Origin: Microthrixaceae bacterium | GTDB taxonomy: Bacteria > Actinomycetota > Acidimicrobiia > Acidimicrobiales > Acidimicrobilacustridaceae | Direction: 5' to 3' | Assembly: GCA_947449015.1 (NCBI GenBank) | Contig: CANFQA010000012.1 | Span: forward strand, 1 to 59,415 | Length of the DNA stretch: 59,415 nucleotides | In this document: one piece after another, positions 36,568-45,999 of the stretch | How the letters are laid out: each line of letters starts with the position of its first letter | Numbering within the stretch: position 1 is the first letter of the stretch | Translations under genes and position numbers: made by a program | Notes under the pieces: model-generated | What the model was told of the DNA's origin: nothing | The model's database searches: none | What the model saw: only the letters and a program-made list of their open reading frames with translations

Positions 36568-36718
36568 TTGAGATCCTTTCAAACCACTGAAGCGCCTCTT
36601 GAGTGCATCCACTAAGTGGACGCCATACTTTAGGTGAGCGCTCTCAGGCTCTCAAGTTCTTCGGAAACCCCAGAAATAGAGCCGTTGCCAGCGGACGCCA
36701 ACGAACAATGGAGCCGAA

Positions 36719-39235
36719 TTAGTCGGTGGTGCTGGACTCAGCCAGTTCCATCGTGGGTGGCTCAAAGCCTGGTGTGGCCCGGAACACAATGATGCGCTCG
36801 CCCGTTTCAGGATCGGGTTCGGCATCAACGAGGATCATGTCACCGGCACGGAACTCCTTGAACAGCAGGCGCTCCGACAGCGGATCTTCAACCATGCGCT
36901 GGATGGCCCGACGTAACGGACGAGCACCGAGTGCTGGGTCATAGCCCTTGTCAGCCAGCAGCAACTTGGCGGCATCGGTGAGTTCGAGACCCATTCCCTG
37001 GCCTTCAAGCTGCTTGGTGACCCGCTTGATAAGCAGATCGACAATGGTGGTGACCTCAGCCTTGGACAGCTCGTGGAACACGATGGTGTCGTCGATGCGA
37101 TTCAGGAACTCAGGGCGGAAATGCGTCTTGAGCGCCTCGTTCACCTTTTCCTTCATCTTCTCGTAGCTGACGGCCTCGTCAGCCTTGCCGAAGCCGATGC
37201 TGCTCTTGCGCAGATCGGTGGAGCCGAGGTTGGAGGTCATGATGAGCACGGTGTTGCGGAAATCAACCGAGCGTCCCTGACTATCGGTCAGACGACCTTC
37301 TTCGAGGATCTGCAGCAACGTGTTGAACACATCGGGGTGGGCTTTTTCGATTTCGTCGAAGAGCACAACCGAGAACGGCTTGCGACGAACAGCTTCGGTG
37401 AGCTGGCCGCCCTCTTCGTAGCCCACATAACCGGGGGGCGAACCCACCAGACGGCTAACGGTGTGCTTTTCCATGTACTCGCTCATGTCGAGCTGGATAA
37501 GTGCCTGATCGTCACCGAACAGGAACTCGGAAAGAGTCTTGGCGAGTTCGGTCTTGCCCACGCCAGTGGGGCCCAGGAAGATGAACGAACCACTCGGACG
37601 CTTGGGGTCCTTCAGCCCGGCGCGGGTGCGACGGATGGCCTGGCTGACCGCCTTGATGGCGTTCTCCTGGCCAATGACCCGCTTATGGAGTTCGTCCTCC
37701 ATGCGCAGAAGGCGGGCGGTCTCCTCTTCGGTGAGCTTGTAGACGGGGATGCCGGTCCACAGCGAGAGCACTTCGGCGACAGCTTCCTCATCGACCTCGT
37801 CGAACAGATCAATGCCGGAGTCCTTCATTTCCTGCTCTTTGAGCTCGCGCTGGGCAAGCAGTTCCTTCTCGCGGTCACGCAGACGGCCGGCCTCTTCGAA
37901 GCTCTGAGCCTCAACGGCTTCCTTCTTCTCAGCGACAACCTTGGCGATCTCGTTCTCGAGTTCCTTGAAGTCCGGCGGAGTCTCCATGCGCTTGATGCGC
38001 AGTCGCGAGCCGGCCTCATCGATGAGATCGATGGCCTTATCGGGAAGGAAACGATCGGAGATGTACCGATCAGCAAGGTTGGCGGCAGCCACAAGCGCCT
38101 GATCGGTGATGGTGACCCGATGGTGCTCTTCGTAGCGGTCGCGCAGACCCTTCAGAATTTCGATGGTGTGAGCAACACTGGGCTCCTCAACCTTGACCGG
38201 CTGAAAACGACGCTCGAGTGCAGCGTCCTTCTCGAGGTGCTTGCGGTACTCATCGAGCGTGGTGGCACCAATGGTCTGGAGCTCGCCACGAGCCAACATG
38301 GGCTTGAGGATGCTGGCGGCGTCAATTGCGCCTTCGGCTGCACCCGCACCGACGAGGGTGTGGATCTCATCGATGAACAAGATGATGTCGCCGCGGGTCT
38401 TGATCTCCTTGAGGACCTTCTTGAGGCGTTCCTCGAAATCACCGCGGTAACGCGAACCGGCAACAAGCGCACCGAGATCAAGCGTGTAGAGCTGCTTGTT
38501 ATGAAGCGTCTCGGGAACATTGTCCGAAGCAATGGCCTGAGCCAGGCCCTCGACGATGGCGGTCTTGCCAACGCCGGGCTCACCAATGAGCACCGGGTTG
38601 TTCTTGGTGCGACGACTAAGCACCTGCATGACACGTTCGGTTTCGCGGGCACGACCGATCACCGGGTCGAGCTTCTTCTCGCGAGCGAGCTGCGTGAGGT
38701 TGCGACCGAACTGATCGAGCACTGCTGAACCCGAGGGGGTCTGCTCGCCTGAACCACCAGCGGTGGCGCCGGCCTTCTCGCCCTGCGGGCCGGGACCGGA
38801 GTAACCCGACAGCAACTGGATGACCTGCTGACGAACCCGTGAGAGATCGGCGCCGAGCTTGACGAGCACCTGAGCGGCCACGCCCTCGCCTTCACGGATA
38901 AGTCCGAGAAGAATGTGCTCGGTGCCGATGTAGTTGTGGCCGAGCTGCAGTGCCTCACGAAGTGACAGCTCAAGCACCTTTTTGGCACGCGGGGTGAACG
39001 GGATATGGCCAGAGGGCGATGAACCGCCCTGACCGATGATCTCCTCGACCTGCGAGCGCACGGCCTCAAGCGAGATGCCGAGGGACTCGAGCGCCTTGGC
39101 GGCTACGCCTTCGCCCTCGTGGATCAACCCGAGCAGAATGTGCTCGGTGCCGATGTAGTTGTGGTTGAGCAGCCGCGCTTCCTCTTGAGCGAGGACGACG
39201 ACTCGGCGAGCCCGATCGGTGAATCTTTCGAACAC
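36719..39235 (-). CDS. clpC: ATP-dependent Clp protease ATP-binding subunit ClpC
   Basis: This AAA+ unfoldase feeds ClpP. It has two N-terminal repeats ([22 protein letters not shown] and its near copy), AAA1 with Walker [14 protein letters not shown], a UVR middle domain, and AAA2 with [12 protein letters not shown]. It is 838 residues, full length. The start is GTG 39235 ([11 protein letters not shown]), preceded by GGAGG about 10 nt upstream; an in-frame extension is not ClpC-like. TAGAGT at 39273-39278 is a likely -10. It is divergent from the polyprenyl synthase gene. Confidence 0.98.
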   Translation of the reverse strand: MFERFTDRARRVVVLAQEEARLLNHNYIGTEHILLGLIHEGEGVAAKALESLGISLEAVRSQVEEIIGQGGSSPSGHIPFTPRAKKVLELSLREALQLGHNYIGTEHILLGLIREGEGVAAQVLVKLGADLSRVRQQVIQLLSGYSGPGPQGEKAGATAGGSGEQTPSGSAVLDQFGRNLTQLAREKKLDPVIGRARETERVMQVLSRRTKNNPVLIGEPGVGKTAIVEGLAQAIASDNVPETLHNKQLYTLDLGALVAGSRYRGDFEERLKKVLKEIKTRGDIILFIDEIHTLVGAGAAEGAIDAASILKPMLARGELQTIGATTLDEYRKHLEKDAALERRFQPVKVEEPSVAHTIEILKGLRDRYEEHHRVTITDQALVAAANLADRYISDRFLPDKAIDLIDEAGSRLRIKRMETPPDFKELENEIAKVVAEKKEAVEAQSFEEAGRLRDREKELLAQRELKEQEMKDSGIDLFDEVDEEAVAEVLSLWTGIPVYKLTEEETARLLRMEDELHKRVIGQENAIKAVSQAIRRTRAGLKDPKRPSGSFIFLGPTGVGKTELAKTLSEFLFGDDQALIQLDMSEYMEKHTVSRLVGSPPGYVGYEEGGQLTEAVRRKPFSVVLFDEIEKAHPDVFNTLLQILEEGRLTDSQGRSVDFRNTVLIMTSNLGSTDLRKSSIGFGKADEAVSYEKMKEKVNEALKTHFRPEFLNRIDDTIVFHELSKAEVTTIVDLLIKRVTKQLEGQGMGLELTDAAKLLLADKGYDPALGARPLRRAIQRMVEDPLSERLLFKEFRAGDMILVDAEPDPETGERIIVFRATPGFEPPTMELAESSTTD

Positions 39236-39272
39236 TGTGTACCTGCCTCCCATGGCGGGAATTCGTTGGCAC

Positions 39273-39278
39273 ACTCTA
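39273..39278 (-). promoter_or_regulatory. Likely -10 box (TAGAGT) of clpC
   Basis: A TANNNT hexamer lies 37 nt before the clpC GTG. The leader contains the GGAGG ribosome binding site. No clear -35 was found. Confidence 0.4.
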
Positions 39279-39382
39279 CCCAGCAGTTCTCAGATCCACT
39301 CGTCGGAACGCCGGCAAAAGCCATGGCAGGAGTCACGCCCCAAAACCGGTCGCCCGGTTGAGGGTGAGTGGCACGCGGCCTC

Positions 39383-39388
39383 TATCGT
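39383..39388 (+). promoter_or_regulatory. -10 box (TATCGT) of the polyprenyl synthase gene
   Basis: The box lies 7 nt before ATG 39396; leaderless geometry. Confidence 0.45.
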
Positions 39389-39395
39389 TCGGGGG

Positions 39396-40418
39396 ATGCC
39401 CGCCTCTCCCCTGCTGCAGCTCCCGGTGCTCCAGGCCGACCTTGTGCGGGTCGAGGAGGCCCTGCGGCAATCGGTCATCGCCGATGACCCCTTCCTGACC
39501 GAAGTGGCCGGCCATCTCATCGCTGCTGGGGGCAAACGGGTCCGTCCCGCCTTCGCCATCACTTCGGCGGCCACCGCGCTGGCCACCATGGCCCCGGCCA
39601 GCGAGGACGTGGTGATGGGCGCGGTTTCAGTCGAGCTCGTGCATCTCGGATCGCTCTACCACGACGATGTCATGGACAATGCCACCACCCGCCGAACCGT
39701 AGAGAGCGTGAACGCCCGCTGGGGCAACCTCACCGCCATCCTCGCCGGCGATTACCTGCTGGCCAAAGCCTCGGAAATCGCGGCATCGCTCGGCACCGAG
39801 GTCGCCGGTCTGCTCGCCGCCACCATCGGGCGCCTGTGCGAGGGACAGATCCTCGAACTGCGTCACGCCTTCGATCTCAACCGCACCGAAGCGGCCTACT
39901 TGTCTTCCATCGATGGCAAGACGGCATCACTGCTGGGCACGGCTTGTCGCATCGGCGGCATCGTCGCTGAGCTTCCCCGTCCACAGATCGATGCGCTCAC
40001 CACCTTCGGCAACGGGTTCGGTATGGCTTTCCAGATCGTCGACGATCTGCTCGATGTCACCTCAACTGATGAGGAACTCGGCAAACCCGCCGGTCATGAT
40101 CTCGTCGAAGGCACCTACACGCTGCCGGTGATCCGCACGCTTGCTGCCGGTGGCGCGCTGGCCAATGAACTCACCGAACTACTGCGCCGACTCGCCCCCA
40201 CCGACGGCAGCATCGAACCGGTCGACGATCCCGAGGCGCTTGTTGCTGCCAGAAACCTGCTGCGCTCCTCGCCGGCAGTCGCAGAGTCACTTGCGGTGGC
40301 CCGTCGCTACGTCGAGGCCGGGCAACAGGCCTTAGCTCCGTTCGCTGGCAGCGAAGCAGTCACCGCGCTCGAGGCCGCAGCCGAACATCTGCTCGGCACC
40401 GTTCGCGCCGCCGGCTGA
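39396..40418 (+). CDS. Trans-polyprenyl diphosphate synthase
   Basis: The enzyme elongates isoprenoid diphosphates, most likely to the menaquinone side chain. GGKRVRPAF, first Asp-rich motif HDDVMD, GDYLLAKASEIAA, QIVDDLLDVTSTDEELGKPAGHDL (second Asp-rich motif) and the KxxxD-type end are all present. It has 340 residues. The product length cannot be read with confidence (heptaprenyl to nonaprenyl). ATG 39396 has TATCGT 7 nt upstream. The stop region is duplicated 24 bp downstream. Confidence 0.94.
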   Translation: MPASPLLQLPVLQADLVRVEEALRQSVIADDPFLTEVAGHLIAAGGKRVRPAFAITSAATALATMAPASEDVVMGAVSVELVHLGSLYHDDVMDNATTRRTVESVNARWGNLTAILAGDYLLAKASEIAASLGTEVAGLLAATIGRLCEGQILELRHAFDLNRTEAAYLSSIDGKTASLLGTACRIGGIVAELPRPQIDALTTFGNGFGMAFQIVDDLLDVTSTDEELGKPAGHDLVEGTYTLPVIRTLAAGGALANELTELLRRLAPTDGSIEPVDDPEALVAARNLLRSSPAVAESLAVARRYVEAGQQALAPFAGSEAVTALEAAAEHLLGTVRAAG

Positions 40419-40444
40419 GGCGCAATGAGCGGAGCCGGCTGAGG
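40410..40444. repeat. 11-bp repeat copying the polyprenyl synthase stop region
   Basis: GCCGGCTGAGG occurs at 40410-40420, containing the stop TGA, and again at 40434-40444, a 24-bp period. Confidence 0.75.
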
Positions 40445-40446
40445 GG

Positions 40447-41241
40447 TTAGACGTTCTTCTCGTAGACGAGTCGCAGCCCGTGCAGCGTGATCCATGGTTC
40501 GATGTGTTCGATGCGGGCCGAGAATGGCGTAATGAGCTCGGCGAGTCCACCGGTGCTGATGACCGTGCAAGATCCGATCTCGGCTTCGATGCGATCACAC
40601 AGTCCATCGACCTGTGCCGCGAATCCGTAGACGGCTCCGGACTGGATGGACTCGACCGTGGACTTTCCGAGCACACTGCGTGGCGCGCGCAACTCGACGG
40701 CGCGAAGTGCAGCAGCTCGACCGACCAGAGCATCCATGGACACTTCGATACCAGGAGCGATGGCACCACCTAGATAGACACCGTCGGCGGAGATGGCATC
40801 ACAGGTTGTGGCCGTACCGAAATCCGCGATGATCGTGGGGCCGCCATAGATGTCGAACGCTCCAATGGCGTTGGCGATGCGATCGGCACCGACCTCTTTC
40901 GGATTGTCGTAGTCGATGCGGATGCCGGTGCGGACCCCGGGCTCGATCACGATCGGCTCGAAGTCGAGATGACGCTCGGCGATCTCGCGGAGCGTCGCAG
41001 TGACACGCGGAACTCCGGAGGACACAGCGATGCCATCGAGGTCAGCGAAGCTGTTGCGTCGTAAGGCAAGAAAGCCCTGCAGCAAAACGGCAAACTCATC
41101 GGAGGTGCGGTCAGACGCGGTGGAAATGCGCCAGTGATCGAGCAAACCATCCTCGGGACGGCGACCGACAGCGGATCCGGCGGTGAGGTCATAGAGGCCG
41201 ATGACCGTCTGGGTATTGCCTGCGTCAACTGCGAGCAGCAT
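40447..41241 (-). CDS. coaX: Type III pantothenate kinase
   Basis: CoaX phosphorylates pantothenate, the first step from pantothenate to CoA, and needs a monovalent cation. It starts MLLAVDAGNTQTVIGLY with the phosphate loop DAGNT, and has GADRIANAIGAF, the DFGTATTCDAIS loop and GGAIAPGIEVSMDAL. It has 264 residues. AGGAGA 5 nt before ATG 41241 is a strong ribosome binding site. It lies 20 bp after nadC and in the same run as panC, joining pantothenate and CoA synthesis. Confidence 0.97.
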   Translation of the reverse strand: MLLAVDAGNTQTVIGLYDLTAGSAVGRRPEDGLLDHWRISTASDRTSDEFAVLLQGFLALRRNSFADLDGIAVSSGVPRVTATLREIAERHLDFEPIVIEPGVRTGIRIDYDNPKEVGADRIANAIGAFDIYGGPTIIADFGTATTCDAISADGVYLGGAIAPGIEVSMDALVGRAAALRAVELRAPRSVLGKSTVESIQSGAVYGFAAQVDGLCDRIEAEIGSCTVISTGGLAELITPFSARIEHIEPWITLHGLRLVYEKNV

Positions 41242-41261
41242 TGGTTCTCCTGGCTGGCCGA

Positions 41262-42116
41262 TCAGATCGGGTCGATATCGAGGCCGATGTCGAGCACTGG
41301 GGCACTGTTGGTGAGACCACCAACAGAGATGCAATCGACTCCGGTGGCCGCGTAGGCACCGACGGTTTCGAGGGTGATGCCACCGGAGGCCTCGACCAGT
41401 GGGCGACGGGGCGATGCCGCAGCCGCTTCGACGCATTCGGTGACCTGGGCTGGCGTCATGTTGTCGAGCAGCAGCGCATCGGCTCCGGCCGAAAGCGCTT
41501 CGAGCACCTGCTCAAGACGATCGCATTCGACATGAACGGTGCGACCGGGCCACATCGAACGAGCGCGGGTAATCGCGTCGGTGATGCCGAACAACGCAAT
41601 GTGGTTGTCCTTGAGCAGGATCCAATCAGAGAGGTTGCCGCGATGGTTGGCGCCACCACCAGCGCGTACTGCTGCCTTTTCGAGCGAGCGAAGTCCCGGT
41701 GTGGTTTTCCGCGTATCCCAAATTCGAGCACCACCGCCGGCGGCGGCAACGAACTGACCAGTGCGCGTGGCGATTCCCGAAAGGTGACCGAGGAAGTTCA
41801 GTGCCGTGCGCTCGGCGGTGAGGATGGATGCAAGCGCACCAGATGCTTCAGCAAGCACAGTGCCAGCAAGAACCGAATCGCCATCGTCGACCGACCAAGT
41901 GAGCGTCACCGACGGATCGATCTGGGTGAACGCCTCGGTGGCGCAGGCCCGACCCGCGATGATGCCGCTCTCGCGCGACACGAAGCGAGCAGTGGCGCAG
42001 AGTCCTGTCGGCAGGAGCGCCGAGGTGAGATCACCGAGAGGAAGAAGATCCTCGGCGATGGCCCGGGTCACGGCGTCTGCCACGGCGTTCGCGGGCGGTT
42101 GCGCAAGCGATGTCAT
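41262..42116 (-). CDS. nadC: Nicotinate-nucleotide pyrophosphorylase (carboxylating)
   Basis: NadC makes nicotinate mononucleotide from quinolinate and PRPP in de novo NAD synthesis. Signatures include AERTALNFLGHLSGIATRTG, DTRKTTPGLRSLEKAAVRAG, GGANHRGNLSDWILLKDNH and VEASGGITLETV. It has 284 residues. ATG 42116 lies 2 bp after the nadB stop, so translation is coupled. Confidence 0.97.
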   Translation of the reverse strand: MTSLAQPPANAVADAVTRAIAEDLLPLGDLTSALLPTGLCATARFVSRESGIIAGRACATEAFTQIDPSVTLTWSVDDGDSVLAGTVLAEASGALASILTAERTALNFLGHLSGIATRTGQFVAAAGGGARIWDTRKTTPGLRSLEKAAVRAGGGANHRGNLSDWILLKDNHIALFGITDAITRARSMWPGRTVHVECDRLEQVLEALSAGADALLLDNMTPAQVTECVEAAAASPRRPLVEASGGITLETVGAYAATGVDCISVGGLTNSAPVLDIGLDIDPI

Positions 42117-42118
42117 CC

Positions 42119-43756
42119 CTAGAGCCTGCCCGCTGTGGTGGGTGTCGGGCGAACTTCTCCGCCGAGAACGAGTCGGGTGGCGAATTCGGGCGACTTCGCA
42201 GCGAAGTCCTCGCGGGTATGAGCGCCCCGGCTTTCGGTGCGTTCGTGGGCCGCAGTGAGCAGTGCAGAAGCGACCGCGGCAAGGTTCGCCAGCTCCCAGG
42301 CCGCTGCGCCCGAACTGCTGCACGCAACCCCAACGGCAAGATCAACCACCGCCGCAGTCCGGGACAGCGATGCACTGTCGCGCAGGACGCCGGCGCCAGC
42401 AGTCATCGCCCGCTGGAGTTGCTGACGGGCCAACGCGATGTCGTCGACCGCAGCGAATGGCGCACCAATCGCGAGTGCCGGAGGCGTCATCGGCGAAACG
42501 ACGGCTCGACCACCAATCGGTGATCCTCCCTCAACTGCGAGCACCGAGCGCATGGCACCGGTGGGTTGTGCTGTATCTACGCCGCGCTCAACGGCCTCGA
42601 CCACGCGAGCACCGAACACCATGCCCTCAAGCAACGAGTTCGAGGCAAGGCGATTGGCACCGTGCACCCCTGAGCATGCGACCTCGCCCGCCGCCCAGAG
42701 CCCGGGCAGTGTCGTGGCGCCATCGAGATCAGTGAGGATTCCGCCACACAGGTAGTGCGCAGCCGGAGCAATAGGCAGCCAGTCGCGACTTGGATCAAGA
42801 CCCACCTCATCGAGCGCGCTGGCAATGGTGGGGAATCGTTCGACGAAATGATCGAGTCCGGTGGCATCGAGCCAGCAGTGATCGACATCAAGTTCGAGCA
42901 TGCGACGAGTCATTGCCCGACTCACCTGATCGCGGGGCAGAAGTTCGTCAACGAACTGTTCGCCATTGGTGTCACGAAGCAATGCCCCGTGACCTCGCAA
43001 CGCTTCCGAGAGCAGTGGGCGTGGCATTTGCGGGTGATGCAGCGCAGTGGGATGAAACTGCACAAACTCAACATCGGCCACGGCAACACCAGCGCGCAGC
43101 GCCATGGCCACGCCATCGCCGGTGGCTTCGAGCGGATTGGTCGTCACCGCGAACAACTGTCCGGCACCGCCAGCAGCCAACAGCACATGGCGGGCACGCA
43201 CCACCCGCGTAGCGCCGGTGGCGTCCGCGGCGCGCACCCCAACACAACGCCCATGCTCGATCACCAGATCGAGTGCGAACTCGTTCTCATGAATGGCCAC
43301 AGCCGAACGACGCACCGCCACCACCAGCGCTCGTTCGATCTCTGCACCAGTGGCAGCACCACCGGCGTGCACGACGCGGGCTAAGGAGTGTCCACCCTCA
43401 CGGGCGAGTTCCAGTCGTCCTTGCTCATCACGATCGAACGCGGCGCCAAGCGTGATGAGATCGCGAACCCGACCGGGTCCCTCCTCCACCAGCACGCGCA
43501 CCGCATCGATATCGCAGAGTCCTGCGCCGGCAGCCAACGTGTCGGCCAGATGGAGATCAGTGGAATCGGGATCGCCGCCGAGCACCGCAGCAACGCCACC
43601 TTGGGCCCATCTGGTGGTCGACTGTTCGAGATCGCCCTTGGTGAGCACGCCGACCCGAAGACCATGTGCTTCGGCAGCCCGCACTGCGGCTGAGAGTCCG
43701 GCGACTCCAGAGCCCACGACAAGGAGATCGAGATCGGCGTCATCGTCATAGGTCAT
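42119..43756 (-). CDS. nadB: L-aspartate oxidase
   Basis: This FAD enzyme oxidises aspartate to iminoaspartate for quinolinate synthesis. It has the FAD loop VVGSGVAGLSAAVRAAE, RWAQGGVAAVL, the active-site segment VQFHPTALHHPQMPRPLLSE, YLCGGILTDLDGATTLPGLWAAGE and NRLASNSLLEG. It has 545 residues. The ATG overlaps the panC stop by 4 bp. The quinolinate synthase nadA, often next to nadB and nadC, is absent from this run. Confidence 0.96.
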   Translation of the reverse strand: MTYDDDADLDLLVVGSGVAGLSAAVRAAEAHGLRVGVLTKGDLEQSTTRWAQGGVAAVLGGDPDSTDLHLADTLAAGAGLCDIDAVRVLVEEGPGRVRDLITLGAAFDRDEQGRLELAREGGHSLARVVHAGGAATGAEIERALVVAVRRSAVAIHENEFALDLVIEHGRCVGVRAADATGATRVVRARHVLLAAGGAGQLFAVTTNPLEATGDGVAMALRAGVAVADVEFVQFHPTALHHPQMPRPLLSEALRGHGALLRDTNGEQFVDELLPRDQVSRAMTRRMLELDVDHCWLDATGLDHFVERFPTIASALDEVGLDPSRDWLPIAPAAHYLCGGILTDLDGATTLPGLWAAGEVACSGVHGANRLASNSLLEGMVFGARVVEAVERGVDTAQPTGAMRSVLAVEGGSPIGGRAVVSPMTPPALAIGAPFAAVDDIALARQQLQRAMTAGAGVLRDSASLSRTAAVVDLAVGVACSSSGAAAWELANLAAVASALLTAAHERTESRGAHTREDFAAKSPEFATRLVLGGEVRPTPTTAGRL

Positions 43757-44607
43757 GGGACGACAACTCCGCGGTTATCGAGAAGACGAGTAGTGCCGAA
43801 ACGCACAGTCATGATGAGACGAACGGTGGTGCCGCTACGCAGATCACCGATCGGCACCAGTGACGCCGCATCAACCACCTCGGCGTACTCGAGCTGTGCG
43901 CGCGGCTCCTCGCCCACGAACTCAGAGAGTTTGGCGGCAACAACACGAGCATCGCGTTCTCCCCCCAGAATCATCTCGGCACCATGCTCAAGTGAGCGGC
44001 TGAGCACCACCGCTGCGGCGCGGTCCTCAGCGGACAGGTAGATATTTCTGCTCGACAATGCGAGCCCATCGGACTCGCGCACGATCGGGCAGGCAATGAC
44101 CTCGACGGGTTGGTCGAGATCGGCGGCCATGCGCGTGACCACAGCGAGTTGTTGGAAGTCCTTCTCGCCGAAATAGGCGCGACATGGACCCGCCAGGTTG
44201 AACAACTTGGTGACCACGGTGGTGACACCATCGAAATGCGAGGGACGAGCCGCTCCCTCCATCAGCGCAGTGAGACCGTCAACGTGTACCGAAGTTGCGG
44301 TTGGCTTCGGGTACATCTCGGCGTCAGTGGGTGTGAACACCACAGAGACGCCGGCAGCCTCAGCCAACTCGAGATCACGTTCAAGAGGACGCGGATAGGC
44401 ACTGAGATCTTCACCGGCAGCGAACTGCAACGGATTCACGAAGATTGTGAGTGCGACAACATCACAGTCACGCCGAGCGGCATCAATCAGTGAGATGTGC
44501 CCAGCATGCAGCGCGCCCATGGTGGGGACCAGTCCAACGGTGTGTCCGGCAAGGCGCGCTCCGTCGAGACTGCGACGGAACTGGTCTTTCGTGGAGATCA
44601 CCTGCAT
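43753..44607 (-). CDS. panC: Pantothenate synthetase
   Basis: PanC ligates pantoate and beta-alanine with ATP. MGALHAGHISLIDAAR carries the HIGH-like motif (HAGH), with VFTPTDAEMYP, GEKDFQQLAVV and VRESDGLALSSRNIYL with the KMSKS-like loop. It has 284 residues. GGGAG about 8 nt before ATG 44607 serves as ribosome binding site. It is coupled to nadB by ATGA and follows folK by 27 bp. No panB or panD in the window. Confidence 0.97.
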   Translation of the reverse strand: MQVISTKDQFRRSLDGARLAGHTVGLVPTMGALHAGHISLIDAARRDCDVVALTIFVNPLQFAAGEDLSAYPRPLERDLELAEAAGVSVVFTPTDAEMYPKPTATSVHVDGLTALMEGAARPSHFDGVTTVVTKLFNLAGPCRAYFGEKDFQQLAVVTRMAADLDQPVEVIACPIVRESDGLALSSRNIYLSAEDRAAAVVLSRSLEHGAEMILGGERDARVVAAKLSEFVGEEPRAQLEYAEVVDAASLVPIGDLRSGTTVRLIMTVRFGTTRLLDNRGVVVP

Positions 44608-44634
44608 GGCGCTACTCCCGTGTCGGCCACGAAC

Positions 44635-45099
44635 TCAACTCGGATCGGCAACAAGCGGGCCGAGACGATCGACATGGCCCTCAGCCTGCTCCTGCCAGCC
44701 TTCACCAGCAACATCGGGAGCGAGATCGGCGAGCGGAGCCATAACGAACTTACGAGTGCGCATCCGAGGATGGGGGATCTCGAGGTCAGGATCGGACAGA
44801 ACAACACCTTCCATCCACACGATGTCGACATCAAGCGTGCGCGGACCCCAGCGCACCACCCGGACACGATCAGCGGCGGACTCGAGACGGTGACAGACGC
44901 CAAGCAGAGCGTGCGGGGTGAGATCGGTGTCGATCTCAACGACAATGTTCAGGAACGGTTCCTGCTCAGGGCCGCCCATCGGATCGGTGCGATAGAGCGG
45001 TGACACGGCGACGACTCCGTCAAGTGAGTCAACGGCGTTGCGCAGCAGAGTCACCGAATCGCCCATGTTGGAGCCGAGGCCCAGGAAGGCACGGGTCAT
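44635..45099 (-). CDS. folK: 6-hydroxymethyl-7,8-dihydropterin pyrophosphokinase
   Basis: HPPK transfers pyrophosphate from ATP to the pterin in folate synthesis. It has GLGSNMGDSVTLLRNAV, SPLYRTDPMGGPEQEPFLNIV and the metal site RTLDVDIVW with IPHPRMRTRKFVMAPL. It has 154 residues. ATG 45099 abuts the folB stop, keeping the two consecutive pathway enzymes coupled. Confidence 0.97.
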   Translation of the reverse strand: MTRAFLGLGSNMGDSVTLLRNAVDSLDGVVAVSPLYRTDPMGGPEQEPFLNIVVEIDTDLTPHALLGVCHRLESAADRVRVVRWGPRTLDVDIVWMEGVVLSDPDLEIPHPRMRTRKFVMAPLADLAPDVAGEGWQEQAEGHVDRLGPLVADPS

Positions 45100-45465
45100 T
45101 CAGCGTCCCCGTGTGATGCACACACCCGAGGTGGCCATGGCCTGAGGAACCGGCGGTCGTAGCTTGCGCACGGTAACGGTGACCGAGAGCACCCTCGGGT
45201 CGACCAGCATCGCGTCAGCAAGCTGCTGGACGAGGCGCTCAAGCAGATAGGGCTTGGAGCTGAGAATGACCCGCTCGATCTCGGCAGCAAGCGCGCCGTA
45301 GTCGAGAGTGTCCTCGAGCCGATCGGAAACTCCAGGAACCGCAAGATCGGCAACGAGATCGAGATCCACCTCAAGCGGCTGTGGTCGTTCACGTTCCTCG
45401 GGCAGCGCGCCGCAGATACCGACGACGACAAGGCCACGCAGTTCGATGCGATCAGTGGAAGCCAT
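45100..45465 (-). CDS. folB: Dihydroneopterin aldolase
   Basis: FolB cleaves dihydroneopterin to the hydroxymethylpterin. The 121-residue chain has the family order IELRGLVVVGICGALPEERE, VDLDLVADLA, DYGALAAEIERVI, LLERLVQQLADAML and VTVRKLRPPVP. AGGA 6 nt before ATG 45465 is the ribosome binding site. It lies 12 bp after the phosphatase-like gene. Confidence 0.95.
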   Translation of the reverse strand: MASTDRIELRGLVVVGICGALPEERERPQPLEVDLDLVADLAVPGVSDRLEDTLDYGALAAEIERVILSSKPYLLERLVQQLADAMLVDPRVLSVTVTVRKLRPPVPQAMATSGVCITRGR

Positions 45466-45477
45466 AGTGATCCTGAG

Positions 45478-45999
45478 TCAGGCGACGGGGGGCGGGAGCT
45501 GCTCAGCGAACGCCACGAGCTCGCGACCAAGTGGCCCCAGCTGACGCTGGGTGAGGCGCTCAACGACGGTGACGGTCCGCGGCGGCGTGTCGACGAGACC
45601 GTTCCAGAGGAGGTACCCGGCGATGAGTCCACAGACCCGATCACCAAGTTCTTCGGCGTGAATAAGGATGCGCTCACCTGATTCGAGCAACCCTCGCAAT
45701 TCGCGGAAGAACGCGAGCTCAAACGCCGCACGTTCATCGTCGGGCAGTGGGCGATGCCGCCAAACAACGCCCAGTTCGTCGTAATTGTGGAGGTTGTGGG
45801 GAGCGATGGTCACCGAAATCACGCAAGTGAAACCCTGCTCGCGAACCCAGATGATCTCCTCCTGGCGGCGGACCTTGCGATGATTCGCGCCGTAGCCACC
45901 GGGGCGTTCGCAAACAGCCAGGTGATCGGTGATCACCCAGTGGAAATTGCGGGGTCTGATCCCCTGAGCCCACTTACCTTTGCTTGCCACGGCCATCAT
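45478..45999 (-). CDS. Dual-specificity-phosphatase-like protein lacking the catalytic Cys
   Basis: The 173-residue protein looks like the Tyr/dual-specificity phosphatase fold. HNYDELGVVWRHRPLPDDE supplies the loop with the usual general-acid Asp, and GERILIHAEELGDRVCGLI is the phosphate loop. In active enzymes this loop is HC-x5-R; here it is H-A-EELGD-R, with Ala replacing the nucleophilic Cys and Arg kept. Phosphate binding without catalysis, i.e. a pseudophosphatase, is the inference. The ATG overlaps the folP stop by 4 bp (ATGA) and folB follows 12 bp later, so it is embedded in the folate operon. Confidence 0.72.
   Translation of the reverse strand: MMAVASKGKWAQGIRPRNFHWVITDHLAVCERPGGYGANHRKVRRQEEIIWVREQGFTCVISVTIAPHNLHNYDELGVVWRHRPLPDDERAAFELAFFRELRGLLESGERILIHAEELGDRVCGLIAGYLLWNGLVDTPPRTVTVVERLTQRQLGPLGRELVAFAEQLPPPVA

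Noticed and set aside
37073-38728. Long open frame (551 codons) on the plus strand across clpC
   Set aside because: It is antisense to clpC, whose domains and catalytic motifs are complete. High GC keeps opposite frames open.
39345-39360. AACCGG-TCGC-CCGGTT inverted repeat between clpC and the polyprenyl synthase gene
   Set aside because: Only 6-bp arms in GC-rich DNA, not aligned with either -10 box in an informative way; noted but too weak to list.
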